From Paenibacillus sp. G2S3 (GTDB taxonomy: Bacteria; Bacillota; Bacilli; Paenibacillales; Paenibacillaceae): DNA of 64,000 bases. Where the stretch lies: the NCBI RefSeq assembly GCF_030123105.1, contig NZ_CP126095.1:3038001-3102000 (forward strand). The letters run 5' to 3'. The position numbers and the translations under genes were made by a program. The notes beneath the pieces are model-generated. The model was not told where the DNA came from. It saw only the letters and a program-made list of their open reading frames with translations, and did no database searches. Positions 17,141 through 25,643 of this stretch are shown here, in pieces (the stretch's first letter is position 1; each line of letters opens with the position of its first letter).

Positions 17141-17674
17141 TTACTTCGTAAGCACTAACTGCTCCATGTTTGACAACCCTTCGGCAATGATTTTGAGTTT
17201 TGCTTTATATTCTTCAATGCCAATTTGGATACAGATGATCTGTGCTGGATGCATTTCATCTTTATAAAGTGAATACTGCTCAAGTAACTGATCTAACTTA
17301 TGTTGTGATTCCTCCTGTACCTGCTTCAACCAAATAATCACCTTGTCATACCCAACAAATTCACCAAAGTATAGCCTCATCATAAAATCAGATTTCTTAA
17401 TACTGTCAGCCTCTAGTGGGGCTAGTAAATAGGCGTTAAAACTATCTCTTCCTTTATCCGTGATGTTTAAAAGATTCTTATTAGGCTTACCTTCCTGCTG
17501 CACATTTTCCTTAGTTATCAAACCCTCCTTTTCCATGCGAGCAAGTGTGGGATAAATCGTTCCATAACTAGAACTATAGAAATTAGAGAATACATCCTCC
17601 AATAACTGTTTTATTTCGTAACCAGTCTTCGATTCTTTCATAAGCATGCCTAAAATAACATCCTGACTGTTCAA
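17141..17674 (-). CDS. PadR-family transcriptional regulator
   Basis: It begins at TTG 17674, 8 bases after AAGGAGG. The 177-residue protein has the PadR winged helix (ILGMLMKESKTGYEIKQLLE near 7-26, then YGTIYPTLARMEKEGLI) and a C-terminal helical dimerisation region. PadR proteins respond to phenolic or other small molecules. The upstream promoter holds two tandem palindromes, which suggests autorepression and control of the downstream SDR gene. Confidence 0.88.
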   Translation of the reverse strand: MNSQDVILGMLMKESKTGYEIKQLLEDVFSNFYSSSYGTIYPTLARMEKEGLITKENVQQEGKPNKNLLNITDKGRDSFNAYLLAPLEADSIKKSDFMMRLYFGEFVGYDKVIIWLKQVQEESQHKLDQLLEQYSLYKDEMHPAQIICIQIGIEEYKAKLKIIAEGLSNMEQLVLTK

Positions 17675-17720
17675 AATAGAACCTCCTTGTTATTTAGAAA
17701 TATTTGTATATCACGCTTAT

Positions 17721-17759
17721 AATATATCGTACCAATATATATTGTGTCAATATATATTA
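17721..17759 (-). promoter_or_regulatory. PadR operon promoter with tandem palindromes
   Basis: On the reverse strand TTGACA (17750-17745) is 18 bases from TATATT (17726-17721). CAATATATATTG (17733-17744) is a perfect 12-bp palindrome lying in the spacer. A second AATATATATT (17749-17758) sits 15 bp further, overlapping the -35. The spacing places two repressor dimers across the promoter. Confidence 0.6.
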
Positions 17760-17907
17760 TTTTGATACAGGTAACTTCATAGAAATCATAAATCTCTTGT
17801 GCCTTGAGGAATGTTTGGAATGGGTACTATGAACCAATTCGTTTCAGGTTATTTCCGTATGTCCAAATATTAAGTACAATTACACATATGGCAAAGGAGG
17901 TCATTAA

Positions 17908-18816
17908 TTGAACTGGAAAAAATCAGGCTTGTTAAGTATTGCTATAGCCCTTGGTTCAGTGACAGGATTCAGTACTTTTGGTATAGAGCCAGTATCTGCC
18001 GCAACGGCAACGGAATCTGCAAGCGCCTATAATCAATTCCAGCAGTATGTACAGAAGCCGACAACTCTTGCTAGCGCACGTAATTATTTAATTAACCATA
18101 TCAAAGAAATGGATACCTGGAGAGCGACTCAGATGACACTTCAGCTCGAGAATGCACAGAAGGCTCATTTATCTGTATACTCAGAAAAGGTTTTTCCGGA
18201 CAAGATGCAGAAAGAGATAAATAGTGCTTTTTCCAAAAGCAAAAATCTAACCTATACCTCACTCCTTAATACGATCAAAGATGCCAACGTACGCAATGTG
18301 TTAATTGAAGGACGGGATAAGGGATATAAGCTGGAGACAAGCGAGGGCATGTACTATCCGGTGATGCATTATGAGGGTTTCAAAAGCTTTAAGCCTTATG
18401 TTACGAAGGACATCGCAGCTTATATTGATATCATGGCCACAGAATCTAATCAACCGAGTATATCTGATGCAACGATTGTGATTAGTTGGACCGAGTTAAC
18501 GAACAGGGCGCTTGCGCTGGAGGATTTTGTAACCCAATATCCTGCTTCTAACCGTTCAACGGCTCTTCAAAAAGAACTTCTGATTGCAACTTCACGCCTA
18601 TTGTATGGAACAAGTAACACACCTGCATATGACTATGATGAGCAAGTAATCAAACCAGAAGTAAAAAAGGCGTATGAGGAGGCACTAAAAAATAGCAAAG
18701 TTGATACTAGAATCCTTACGATTTTAGAAAAGCTGGTACAATTACTTAATGCCACAAATAATAAATTCACACCTGAAGTAGAAAAATTTCTAAATCAAAC
18801 AGTTAACTCGAAATGA
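17908..18816 (+). CDS. Secreted protein of unknown function, coupled to VanX-type gene
   Basis: It starts at TTG 17908 behind AAAGGAGG. The 302-residue product has a signal peptide (KK, hydrophobic core, cleavage near VSAAT around residue 33) and a mostly helical mature part without cysteines. I recognise no domain. Its stop overlaps the start of the VanX-type dipeptidase by 4 bases, so the two are translationally coupled and probably act together outside the membrane. A cell-wall role is inferred only from this neighbour. Confidence 0.65.
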   Translation: MNWKKSGLLSIAIALGSVTGFSTFGIEPVSAATATESASAYNQFQQYVQKPTTLASARNYLINHIKEMDTWRATQMTLQLENAQKAHLSVYSEKVFPDKMQKEINSAFSKSKNLTYTSLLNTIKDANVRNVLIEGRDKGYKLETSEGMYYPVMHYEGFKSFKPYVTKDIAAYIDIMATESNQPSISDATIVISWTELTNRALALEDFVTQYPASNRSTALQKELLIATSRLLYGTSNTPAYDYDEQVIKPEVKKAYEEALKNSKVDTRILTILEKLVQLLNATNNKFTPEVEKFLNQTVNSK

Positions 18817-19595
18817 ATAGGCGGGATCAATTGAGAATAGGATCTAGAGGAACAAGAATTGCAGCTTTCGCAGTTGTGCTGTTGTTGTGGACAAACACTA
18901 TGTTTATGGGCAGTGCTGATGCTGCTTATGTCGGCACTTCAACAGACTCTGTGCTACAGCAGATGCAATTGGAGAGGAAGAACCATTTACCGCAAGGTTT
19001 TGTCTATCTGGATGAAGTAATTCCTACGGCACAATATGAGATTCGATACTACGGGGATAACAATTTTGTAGGGAAGCGGATTGATGGCTATAAGGCGCCT
19101 TTAGCGATATTCTCGCGGACAGCGGCAACGTCTTTGAAAGCTGTAAGTGAGGATTTAGCAAAGAAAGGGTATATTCTTAAAATCTATGATGCTTACCGTC
19201 CGCAGACGGCTGTGAATCATTTTGTGAGATGGTCACAGAATGCCATAGATACTAAGATGAAACAGCAGTATTATCCGCGACTAGATAAACGTAATCTCTT
19301 CAAACTAGGATTTATAGCTAAAAAATCGGGCCATTCCAGAGGTAGCACCGTAGATTTAACGATCGTAAATAAAGAGACGGGAGCTGAAGTAGATATGGGC
19401 AGCCCGTTTGATTTTTTCGGAGACATCTCTTATTACGATACGTCCTTAATTAACAAGACTCAGAAAGCAAATCGGGCAATCCTCAAAGAGGCGATGGTAA
19501 AACAGGGATTTAAACCTTACAGTAAAGAATGGTGGCATTTTACGTTGATCAAGGAACCTTATCCTAGACAATACTTTGACTTCAAAGTGGAATAA
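18813..19595 (+). CDS. Secreted D-alanyl-D-alanine dipeptidase (VanX/peptidase M15D family)
   Basis: The 260-residue protein has an N-terminal hydrophobic signal (about 14-38, AXA near SADAA) and a VanX-type zinc peptidase domain. Visible ligands are His174 and Asp181 in SGHSRGSTVD and His242 in EWWHF, with catalytic Glu239 and substrate Arg129 in DAYRPQ. These match VanX/DdpX enzymes, which hydrolyse D-Ala-D-Ala. Because it is exported, it probably recycles wall peptides rather than giving glycopeptide resistance; no vanHA genes are near. It overlaps the preceding secreted protein gene. Confidence 0.88.
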   Translation: MNRRDQLRIGSRGTRIAAFAVVLLLWTNTMFMGSADAAYVGTSTDSVLQQMQLERKNHLPQGFVYLDEVIPTAQYEIRYYGDNNFVGKRIDGYKAPLAIFSRTAATSLKAVSEDLAKKGYILKIYDAYRPQTAVNHFVRWSQNAIDTKMKQQYYPRLDKRNLFKLGFIAKKSGHSRGSTVDLTIVNKETGAEVDMGSPFDFFGDISYYDTSLINKTQKANRAILKEAMVKQGFKPYSKEWWHFTLIKEPYPRQYFDFKVE

Positions 19596-19721
19596 CCTAG
19601 AACTTGAATGTCCATGTAAGAAGCGATTCACTTTTTTTGTAGAGCTTTACTACCATTAGGATTAGCAGATGCTGGAAACGCACATAATACTAATAGTCAA
19701 AAAAAGGGAGGTTTCGAACGG

Positions 19722-20471
19722 ATGAACAAAATCGCGGTTGTTGTGGTGTTAAGTGTACTGTTATTGGTAAATGGATTTGGTGGAACTACCTATTCTACAG
19801 CTTGGGCAGATTCTAGTGAAGTGAAGGTAGTTTTGAATGGTCAGGTTCTGAAATCAGATCAATATTCAGCGTACCCTAACGGTTCTACGGTCATGCTACC
19901 CCTAAGAGAGGCATCAAGCGTATTGAAATATCAAACTACTTATCAAAAAAGTACGGACACCATTACATTAAGTGGAGTCAAACAAAAGATTGAATATAAA
20001 GTAGGAGACGACCATATTACCATTAACGATACAGAGAAAAGAGATTTTAAGGATAATGTTGTGTTTAAAAAGGAACACTTATATGTCCCGCTTTCTTTTT
20101 TCACTAGTGTAGGACTGGTAACCTCCTATAATGCTGACGCTAATCTAGTGGAAGTTTATGCGCCCGAGGTTACAGCAAGTGTGATAGCTGGACTGCTGAG
20201 CACTGGACAATTCCAGGAATTAGAGAATCGATTCTTTAGCGATGAGATGAAGCGTTCACTTTCCGCAACGGGTTTACAGAAATATTGGGCTGACTTTACT
20301 GCACGAGCTGGTACTTACCATGGTATAAAGTCTACTGAAAGTAGTCAAAAAGAAGATCAAATGTCAATACAATGTGTACTCGGCTTCGCTGTAACGGATG
20401 CATCCCTTGAGTTTGTTCTGAATAAGTCTGGTAAGATTGTTGAAATAAAGGGAAACCTTCCTTCCATTTAG
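19722..20471 (+). CDS. Secreted stalk-domain protein (copper amine oxidase-like N-terminal domain)
   Basis: The 249-residue protein has a signal peptide (cleavage near AWADS, about residue 30) and then a copper-amine-oxidase-like stalk domain (about 35-150). It carries the family pattern KVVLNGQVLKSDQ ... VMLPLREASSVL ... YVPLSFF. The C-terminal part (about 155-249) resembles a DUF3887-like alpha/beta domain (AGLLSTGQFQELENRF). Such proteins are abundant in Paenibacillus envelopes, and the stalk is a wall-binding or display module. GGGAGG precedes the ATG. Confidence 0.75.
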   Translation: MNKIAVVVVLSVLLLVNGFGGTTYSTAWADSSEVKVVLNGQVLKSDQYSAYPNGSTVMLPLREASSVLKYQTTYQKSTDTITLSGVKQKIEYKVGDDHITINDTEKRDFKDNVVFKKEHLYVPLSFFTSVGLVTSYNADANLVEVYAPEVTASVIAGLLSTGQFQELENRFFSDEMKRSLSATGLQKYWADFTARAGTYHGIKSTESSQKEDQMSIQCVLGFAVTDASLEFVLNKSGKIVEIKGNLPSI

Positions 20472-20505
20472 TCTGGAGAATATTAATGATATAGTTTAAG
20501 GCAAA

Positions 20506-20568
20506 AGGCTATGCGTGTGTTCCTTAAGAAGAATTTTCTTATTGGGACCATGCCTAGTCTTTTTTTTG
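20506..20568 (+). terminator. Terminator after the stalk-domain gene
   Basis: A long interrupted hairpin (GTTCC/GGGAC and TAAGAA/TTCTTA at its core) is followed by eight T at 20561-20568. Confidence 0.6.
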
Positions 20569-20612
20569 GTTTTCATTAGATATTCTGGGATTTAAAGGGG
20601 GGTATTGTAGTA

Positions 20613-20792
20613 TGTGCAATAGAATCTCTCTTTTTTACACGAAGATAGTGTTCTACTGCACTTGGTACATTAGATTCAGACAAAAACCCTCTGAAAGGGT
20701 AATTCTCACGTTTCTGAGTGTAAAGAATGCAACAGAATGTGTATATCACCTCTATAATCGAAATTCTATTGCACAAAATGCAACGTGAGAAT
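20613..20792. repeat. Degenerate inverted repeats in a gene-free region
   Basis: The gap between 20471 and 20950 has no gene. TGTGCAATAGAAT (20613-20625) returns inverted as ATTCTATTGCACA (20763-20775), and ATTCTCACGTT (20702-20712) returns as AACGTGAGAAT (20782-20792). Diverged copies, TTCTACTGCAC (20651-20661) and GTACATTAGATTC (20665-20677), lie in between. This looks like clustered copies of one short palindromic repeat family. ACCCT/AGGGT makes a small extra hairpin near 20686-20700. Confidence 0.55.
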
Positions 20793-20861
20793 ACACAAAC
20801 TTCATTTCATCCATCGATCGTAAATGTAATGTATTTTTATTGTAAAAAAGGGTTTTATTTG

Positions 20862-20890
20862 TTGACTTTCACATTCATCGAAGGTAAATT
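20862..20890 (+). promoter_or_regulatory. Candidate sigma-A promoter of the second DHA2 exporter
   Basis: TTGACT (20862-20867) is 17 bases from TAAATT (20885-20890), about 60 bases before the start. Confidence 0.45.
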
Positions 20891-20949
20891 AAAATTTGAA
20901 ATAATCGTTAAAGCATTTAACTAAATTAGAGAAAAGAGTGGAGTACTGG

Positions 20950-22449
20950 ATGACAAAATCAATTACTCAGAGTAGCCCGACAGAAGAAAGGCCATTCTCA
21001 CTAAGAGCTATCCTCCCCCCGCTTCTTGCTATTATCGTCGGAATGATTATGGTTATTTTGGATGGAACCGTCGTGAATGTGGCTATACCCAAACTGGTGG
21101 ACTATTTTTCTTCAGATCTAAAAACGATTCAGTGGGCGATTACCGGTTACACGTTAGCTTTAGCTGCTGTAATACCTCTCGCAGGCTGGATGACTGATCG
21201 CTTCGGGTCAAAACAGGTGTTTCTAGTGACGCTCACGTTGTTCATTCTTGGCTCCATGTTATGTTCCGTGGCTCAAACTTCTTCGCAGCTTGTTATTTTT
21301 CGTGTGATCCAAGGACTTGGTGGGGGGATGGTAGCTCCTATTGGGATGGCTATGGTGTTTAAGTTAGCTCCAGCAGAACGAAGAGGGTCGATTATGGGAA
21401 TGCTTGGGATTCCCATGCTGCTTGCTCCTGCACTTGGTCCAATATTGTCCGGATGGCTTGTTGAATATGTTAGCTGGCATTGGATCTTCTTGATTAACGT
21501 GCCAATTGGGATTGTTGGTATTATTCTTGGTGTTAAGTATTTGCCCAAGACGGAGAAGATCGGTAAAGGCAACCTCGATATACTAGGCATTATACTGGCT
21601 CCGATTGCGTTCTCCATGCTGGCTTATGGGGTAAATGAAGGTGGTGCGAATAGCTGGTCATCCACTCCAGCGATCCTCGGTTTATCTGTTGGGGGTGTTG
21701 CACTGATTCTATTTATAATCGTTGAACTGCGGCATAAACAGCCTTTGCTGGATCTTCGTGTTTTTCGCTCCTCAGATTTCACCCGCGGCATTATTTTAAC
21801 ATGGGTCATGCAAGCCGCATTGTTTGGTTCCATGCTGTTCGTGCCGCTATACTTACAGCAGATTCGGACTTATACACCCCTAGAGACGGGGCTAATTCTG
21901 CTTCCGCAAGCTTTAGCTTGTGTAATCGGCATGCCGCTTGGTGGGAAATTGTTCGATAAGATAGGGGCGCGACCACTGGCTTTTGTGGGTCTGAGCATCA
22001 TTACGGTTACCTTGTTCCTCCTATCGGGGATTACGATGACAACAAGTCTAAACACAATTATGGTGTATCTTGCATTATTAGGGTTCGGGATGGGTATAGC
22101 AATGATGCCGCTCAATACACATGTTCTGAATGCCGCGCCGCGTGAATTGGTAAGCCGTGTCACATCTCTTACCGCAGCGGCACAACAGGTGGTTGTGGCT
22201 TTTGCCGTAGCAGGCTTGACGGGCTATCTGACAAGTCAAATCACTGTGCACATGGGCGCTTTAAAAGCAGGAAGCAATCCTTTGACAGCTGCAGTTCTGG
22301 GCTTTGATGATGTATTCTTCCTATCTGGCTGTATAGCTGTACTCGGTGTACTCATGAGTATTATCCTGCGCAAACCGAAGCTTTCCTCAAATGATTCCTC
22401 CTCTGAAGAGAGTCAGAAGGCAGATGCGGCAATGATGATGGGACATTAG
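20950..22449 (+). CDS. DHA2-family MFS exporter (EmrB/QacA-like)
   Basis: I choose ATG 20950 (GGAG 6 bases upstream) over an in-frame GTG at 20938. The 499-residue, 14-helix protein has IQWAITGYTLALAAVIPLAG (motif D1 area), RVIQGLGGGMVAPIG, and GIPMLLAPALGPILSGWLVE (motif C of antiporters). It stands alone, without a linked repressor, and ends at a strong terminator. A drug or lipid export role is a family-level inference. Confidence 0.88.
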   Translation: MTKSITQSSPTEERPFSLRAILPPLLAIIVGMIMVILDGTVVNVAIPKLVDYFSSDLKTIQWAITGYTLALAAVIPLAGWMTDRFGSKQVFLVTLTLFILGSMLCSVAQTSSQLVIFRVIQGLGGGMVAPIGMAMVFKLAPAERRGSIMGMLGIPMLLAPALGPILSGWLVEYVSWHWIFLINVPIGIVGIILGVKYLPKTEKIGKGNLDILGIILAPIAFSMLAYGVNEGGANSWSSTPAILGLSVGGVALILFIIVELRHKQPLLDLRVFRSSDFTRGIILTWVMQAALFGSMLFVPLYLQQIRTYTPLETGLILLPQALACVIGMPLGGKLFDKIGARPLAFVGLSIITVTLFLLSGITMTTSLNTIMVYLALLGFGMGIAMMPLNTHVLNAAPRELVSRVTSLTAAAQQVVVAFAVAGLTGYLTSQITVHMGALKAGSNPLTAAVLGFDDVFFLSGCIAVLGVLMSIILRKPKLSSNDSSSEESQKADAAMMMGH

Positions 22450-22478
22450 TTCATACATTATTCCTAGATAATATAAAA

Positions 22479-22516
22479 AGGGGTCGTTTAGCTTGTTAGC
22501 TAACGACCCCTTTTTT
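22479..22516. terminator. Strong bidirectional terminator between converging genes
   Basis: GGGGTCGTT and AACGACCCC form the base, TAGC/GCTA continues it, with T6 right and A5 left. It serves the exporter and the convergent EamA gene. Confidence 0.9.
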
Positions 22517-22532
22517 GTATGAGAAAATCATC

Positions 22533-23438
22533 CTATAGATGTTCTGGTTTCTTCTGAGCCAACCTAGGGCTGAACGTAACTTTACCGAGTAGCTCCGAGG
22601 CTATAATCCCCAGTAGAACAAGGGCTGCACCAGCATATCCTTGCATCGATAGCTTTTCAGCGGCGAACCAATAGCCAAACAGCGCGGCGAATACCGGCTC
22701 AAGGGAGAAGATCAGTCCGGTGCGTGTAGGCGAAGTATATTTTTGAGCAATGGGTTGTAGGATGAAGCCACAGGCACTACACAGAATCCCAAGTGCGAGG
22801 ATCGCTGCCCATGCCGGTAAAGTCGAAGGAAGCGAAGGTGTCTCGAACAATGCAGATAACACTAAAGCAAACCCTCCGGCAAAACCTAACTGTAAGATTC
22901 CAATATTCAGTGAATCACACTCTTTTACCGCCTTACCAGTAAATAAGATCTGTACCGCATAGAACACCGCCGAAAGAATACAAAGGAAGTCACCTGGCCC
23001 AATTTTCAAGGTAGCATTCAATGTAAGAAGTCCAATACCAGCTATAGCGAGTACGGAGCCGAAGACTTGCGGAGGTGCGACTCTTTTTTTGAAAAGTATA
23101 CGATCTAGTATCGGTACAAATATGACTGTCAGGGCTACTAAAAATCCAGCGTTGGAGGTTGTTGTGGTCTTCAGTCCGAACGTTATACATGTAAACACGC
23201 CGAGGAGTAAGAATCCTAGTAGAGCACCATATTTTAATGTTTTGATGTCGACTTTTCTTAAACGTTTGTGGAAGATCATTGCGGCTAATATAAAAGCAAG
23301 TCCGAAGCGGAGTGCAATCAGATTGAATTCGCCTAACGTGCCTAACCCCATTTTCATAAATATGTAGGAGGAACCCCAAAATAATGTTACAACTAACAGC
23401 ATCAGCTCAGCTTTGAGCGGTTTCATCTCGTCATCCAT
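22533..23438 (-). CDS. EamA/DMT-family transporter (10 TM)
   Basis: The 301-residue protein has about ten hydrophobic helices in two EamA repeats; the second opens with LSAVFYAVQILFTGKAV. GSSYIFMKMG near residues 23-32 is the usual start of the first repeat. Such proteins export or import metabolites; the substrate is unknown. It is divergent from a LysR-type gene 117 bases away, which commonly controls such a transporter. The ribosome site GAAGAAGG is close to the ATG. Confidence 0.85.
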   Translation of the reverse strand: MDDEMKPLKAELMLLVVTLFWGSSYIFMKMGLGTLGEFNLIALRFGLAFILAAMIFHKRLRKVDIKTLKYGALLGFLLLGVFTCITFGLKTTTTSNAGFLVALTVIFVPILDRILFKKRVAPPQVFGSVLAIAGIGLLTLNATLKIGPGDFLCILSAVFYAVQILFTGKAVKECDSLNIGILQLGFAGGFALVLSALFETPSLPSTLPAWAAILALGILCSACGFILQPIAQKYTSPTRTGLIFSLEPVFAALFGYWFAAEKLSMQGYAGAALVLLGIIASELLGKVTFSPRLAQKKPEHL

Positions 23439-23555
23439 CCTTCTTCATTTTCAACTCAATTTAGTATAATACGGCTCTATACATAAGGTAACTGAATGTT
23501 TATCATAGGATACATGAGTAAAACTTATGTAATTAATAAAGGTGAGGGATAAAGG

Positions 23556-24431
23556 TTGAGCATTAATAAATATGAGATTTTTCTCAAGGTTGTAGAGCTA
23601 GGGAGCTTAACAAAAGCAGCAGAGGTGCTGGGCTTTACGCAATCTGGAATTAGTCACACGATTAGTAGCTTGGAAATGGAGTTTGGTTTCACGTTATTAA
23701 TTAGAAATAGATCTGGCGTTAAATTGACGGTAAATGGAGAGCAAGTACTACAGCCTATCCGTGAAATTCTAAAGTGGAATGAAAAATTGAAGCAAGAGGT
23801 AGCAGATATACATGGGCTAGAGGTCGGGACCATTACCATCGGTACATTCACCAGTGTATCTGTGCATTGGCTGCCAGGGATGATTAAGCAATTTCGCAGG
23901 GAGTACCCCTATATCGAAATCAGGTTGATGGAAGGTGGTTACTTAGAGGTTGAGCAATGGATCGAGGCTGGAGTCGTTGACTGTGGTTTTATTTCTCTGC
24001 CTACGCGTGAGAAGTTCGAAGTGATTCCTTTAAAAAAGGACCGGATGCTAGGCATCGTAGCCAAAGAAAATCCGCTTAGTGCAGAACCGTTTCTGTCCTT
24101 ATCCCAAATTGCTAAAGAGGATTTTATCATCCCGAAGGCAGGTTCAGATTATGATGTTAGACGTGTGCTGGATAAGGCGGGCATCAAACCGAATATTAAG
24201 TTTTCAGCAGGTGATGACTATGCCATTATGGCCATGGTGGAGAAGGGGCTTGGAATTAGTATTTTGCCAGAGCTTGTATTAACTCGTCAGAATTATAATG
24301 TAACGATGCTTGAATTAGAGGAACGTAGTTTCAGATCACTGGGGATTGCTGTACATACCATGAAATACGCCTCTCCTGCCACTAAAAAATTCCTGAAGCA
24401 TGTACAAACGTGGTTGTTGGGGAATCCCTGA
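23556..24431 (+). CDS. LysR-family transcriptional regulator
   Basis: It uses a TTG start at 23556 after GGTGAGGG. The 291-residue protein has the LysR helix-turn-helix at about 3-60 (LGSLTKAAEVLGFTQSGISHTI) and a periplasmic-binding-like effector domain from about 90. It is divergent from the EamA gene and is its likely regulator. The intergenic region has no unambiguous T-N11-A palindrome that I would commit to. Confidence 0.88.
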   Translation: MSINKYEIFLKVVELGSLTKAAEVLGFTQSGISHTISSLEMEFGFTLLIRNRSGVKLTVNGEQVLQPIREILKWNEKLKQEVADIHGLEVGTITIGTFTSVSVHWLPGMIKQFRREYPYIEIRLMEGGYLEVEQWIEAGVVDCGFISLPTREKFEVIPLKKDRMLGIVAKENPLSAEPFLSLSQIAKEDFIIPKAGSDYDVRRVLDKAGIKPNIKFSAGDDYAIMAMVEKGLGISILPELVLTRQNYNVTMLELEERSFRSLGIAVHTMKYASPATKKFLKHVQTWLLGNP

Positions 24432-24453
24432 ACACAGAGAGTACACCGTTTCG

Positions 24454-24492
24454 ATGAGCAAATCCCCTGATTAATTCAGGGGATTTGCTCAT
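24454..24492. other. Perfect 17-bp hairpin without a T tract, after the LysR gene
   Basis: ATGAGCAAATCCCCTGA (24454-24470) pairs exactly with 24476-24492 around loop TTAAT. No T run follows on the + side. It may still stop or stabilise transcripts at the end of the LysR gene. Confidence 0.6.
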
Positions 24493-24514
24493 TCGTGAAT
24501 ATCCAAAATAAGGG

Positions 24515-24557
24515 TTGACGAAGGGCATGGTTCATGAGAGAATGTACGCGCGTACAT
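24515..24557 (+). promoter_or_regulatory. Promoter and perfect 16-bp palindromic operator of the LacI gene
   Basis: TTGACG (24515-24520) is 17 bases from GAGAAT (24538-24543). Immediately overlapping is ATGTACGC-GCGTACAT (24542-24557), a perfect palindrome with a central CG, the hallmark of LacI-family operators. A repressor there would cover the start of transcription, so the LacI product very likely represses itself and the genes behind it. Confidence 0.6.
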
Positions 24558-24589
24558 CAATTGAATGCGCTTTCGTAGGAGGGATTTCT

Positions 24590-25642
24590 ATCGCCAGCCG
24601 TAAAGAGGTTGCCGAGCTTGCCGGAGTCTCAGAAGCTACAGTCTCTCGCGTGTTAAACAACGTAGGACCGCTCAAGGAAGAAACGAAGGAACGTGTGTTG
24701 GCAGCTGCGCTCAAGCTTGGATATACCCCTAGTTCACTCGCTCAGAGCTTTGCACGTAGAAGGAGTGGAAATCTCGGAGTTGTAATGCCTTATTTGCCAA
24801 AAGCTCGCTTGTTATCCACTTATTATTTTTCAGAAATATTAAGTGGAGTTGGGAGTAAGGCGCGAGAAGAGGGTTATGATCTGTTAATGCTGTTTCGAAA
24901 TGCCGAAGAGCTAATGGACTATAACGAATTGTTTAAGATGCGGAAGATTGATGCGTGTATTGTACTCGGTGCAAAAGAAGAGCCGGGTGAGATAGCCTCA
25001 CTTCGCCGTTTGAAGGAGGAGGGTCATCCGTTTTGCCTGATTAATCAGCATTTTGAAGGAGAGGCTTTTCACGAGGTGGATGCTGATCATGTCGAAGGAA
25101 GCTGGCAAGCAGTCAGGCACTTACTGGATCAGGGCTTTACGAGGATTGCTTTTCTAAACGGGCCAGCATCTTATTCGAACAGTCGAGATCGCTTAACTGG
25201 TTATTTGCGCGCTTTGGAGGAGTCTAACCTTCCTTTGGATGAAACACTTCTATTTGAAGGTAACTTCAGTCGTAAAAGCGGTGCTATTGCTGCCAAGGAG
25301 ATGTTGCCTCTGCTGAATGAGATTGATGCGATTGTAGCTGCCAATGATCGAATGGCTATTGGGCTGCAGCAAGGTCTGCAGGAGTTAGGCATCCCAAGGG
25401 ATCTCATTCCAGCCATCGTGGGTTATGATGATTCAGATGCGGCTGAACTTACTACACCAGCCTTAAGCAGTGTGCGTGTTCCCTTTTATGAACTAGGAGA
25501 AATTGCTGTAACTAAGGTACTAGAGTTGCTGGGTTGTAGCCTCTCAGATTCAGCAGCGACCTCTCAAGTCATCCAAATTAAATTACCGACTATACTAGTA
25601 ATTCGAGCTTCATCTAAATCTAAGAAATCTGAGGAGGAATAA
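24590..25642 (+). CDS. LacI-family transcriptional regulator with apparent AUC start
   Basis: The family consensus start (M-A-S-R-K-E-V-A-E-L-A-G-V-S) aligns with codon ATC at 24590. It is preceded at 7 bases by a perfect AGGAGG (24577-24582). No ATG, GTG or TTG is in frame at that distance. The nearest upstream in-frame starts, ATG 24542 and ATG 24527, lie inside the promoter and operator. The 350-residue product has the HTH at about 4-24 (VAELAGVSEATVSRVLN), a hinge, and a sugar-binding domain from about 60. It heads a run of Gfo/Idh and ThuA genes starting 1 base after its stop. Confidence 0.75.
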   Translation: MASRKEVAELAGVSEATVSRVLNNVGPLKEETKERVLAAALKLGYTPSSLAQSFARRRSGNLGVVMPYLPKARLLSTYYFSEILSGVGSKAREEGYDLLMLFRNAEELMDYNELFKMRKIDACIVLGAKEEPGEIASLRRLKEEGHPFCLINQHFEGEAFHEVDADHVEGSWQAVRHLLDQGFTRIAFLNGPASYSNSRDRLTGYLRALEESNLPLDETLLFEGNFSRKSGAIAAKEMLPLLNEIDAIVAANDRMAIGLQQGLQELGIPRDLIPAIVGYDDSDAAELTTPALSSVRVPFYELGEIAVTKVLELLGCSLSDSAATSQVIQIKLPTILVIRASSKSKKSEEE

Positions 25643-25643
25643 G

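Noticed and set aside
18813..19595. Vancomycin resistance operon
   Set aside because: Only the VanX-type dipeptidase is present; no vanH, vanA or VanRS genes lie nearby and the protein is exported.
20727..20924. Small open frame in the repeat-rich gap
   Set aside because: Its sequence is formed by the repeat arms and the promoter of the next gene.
23439..23555. LysR operator between the EamA and LysR genes
   Set aside because: No T-N11-A palindrome in the gap was clear enough to report.
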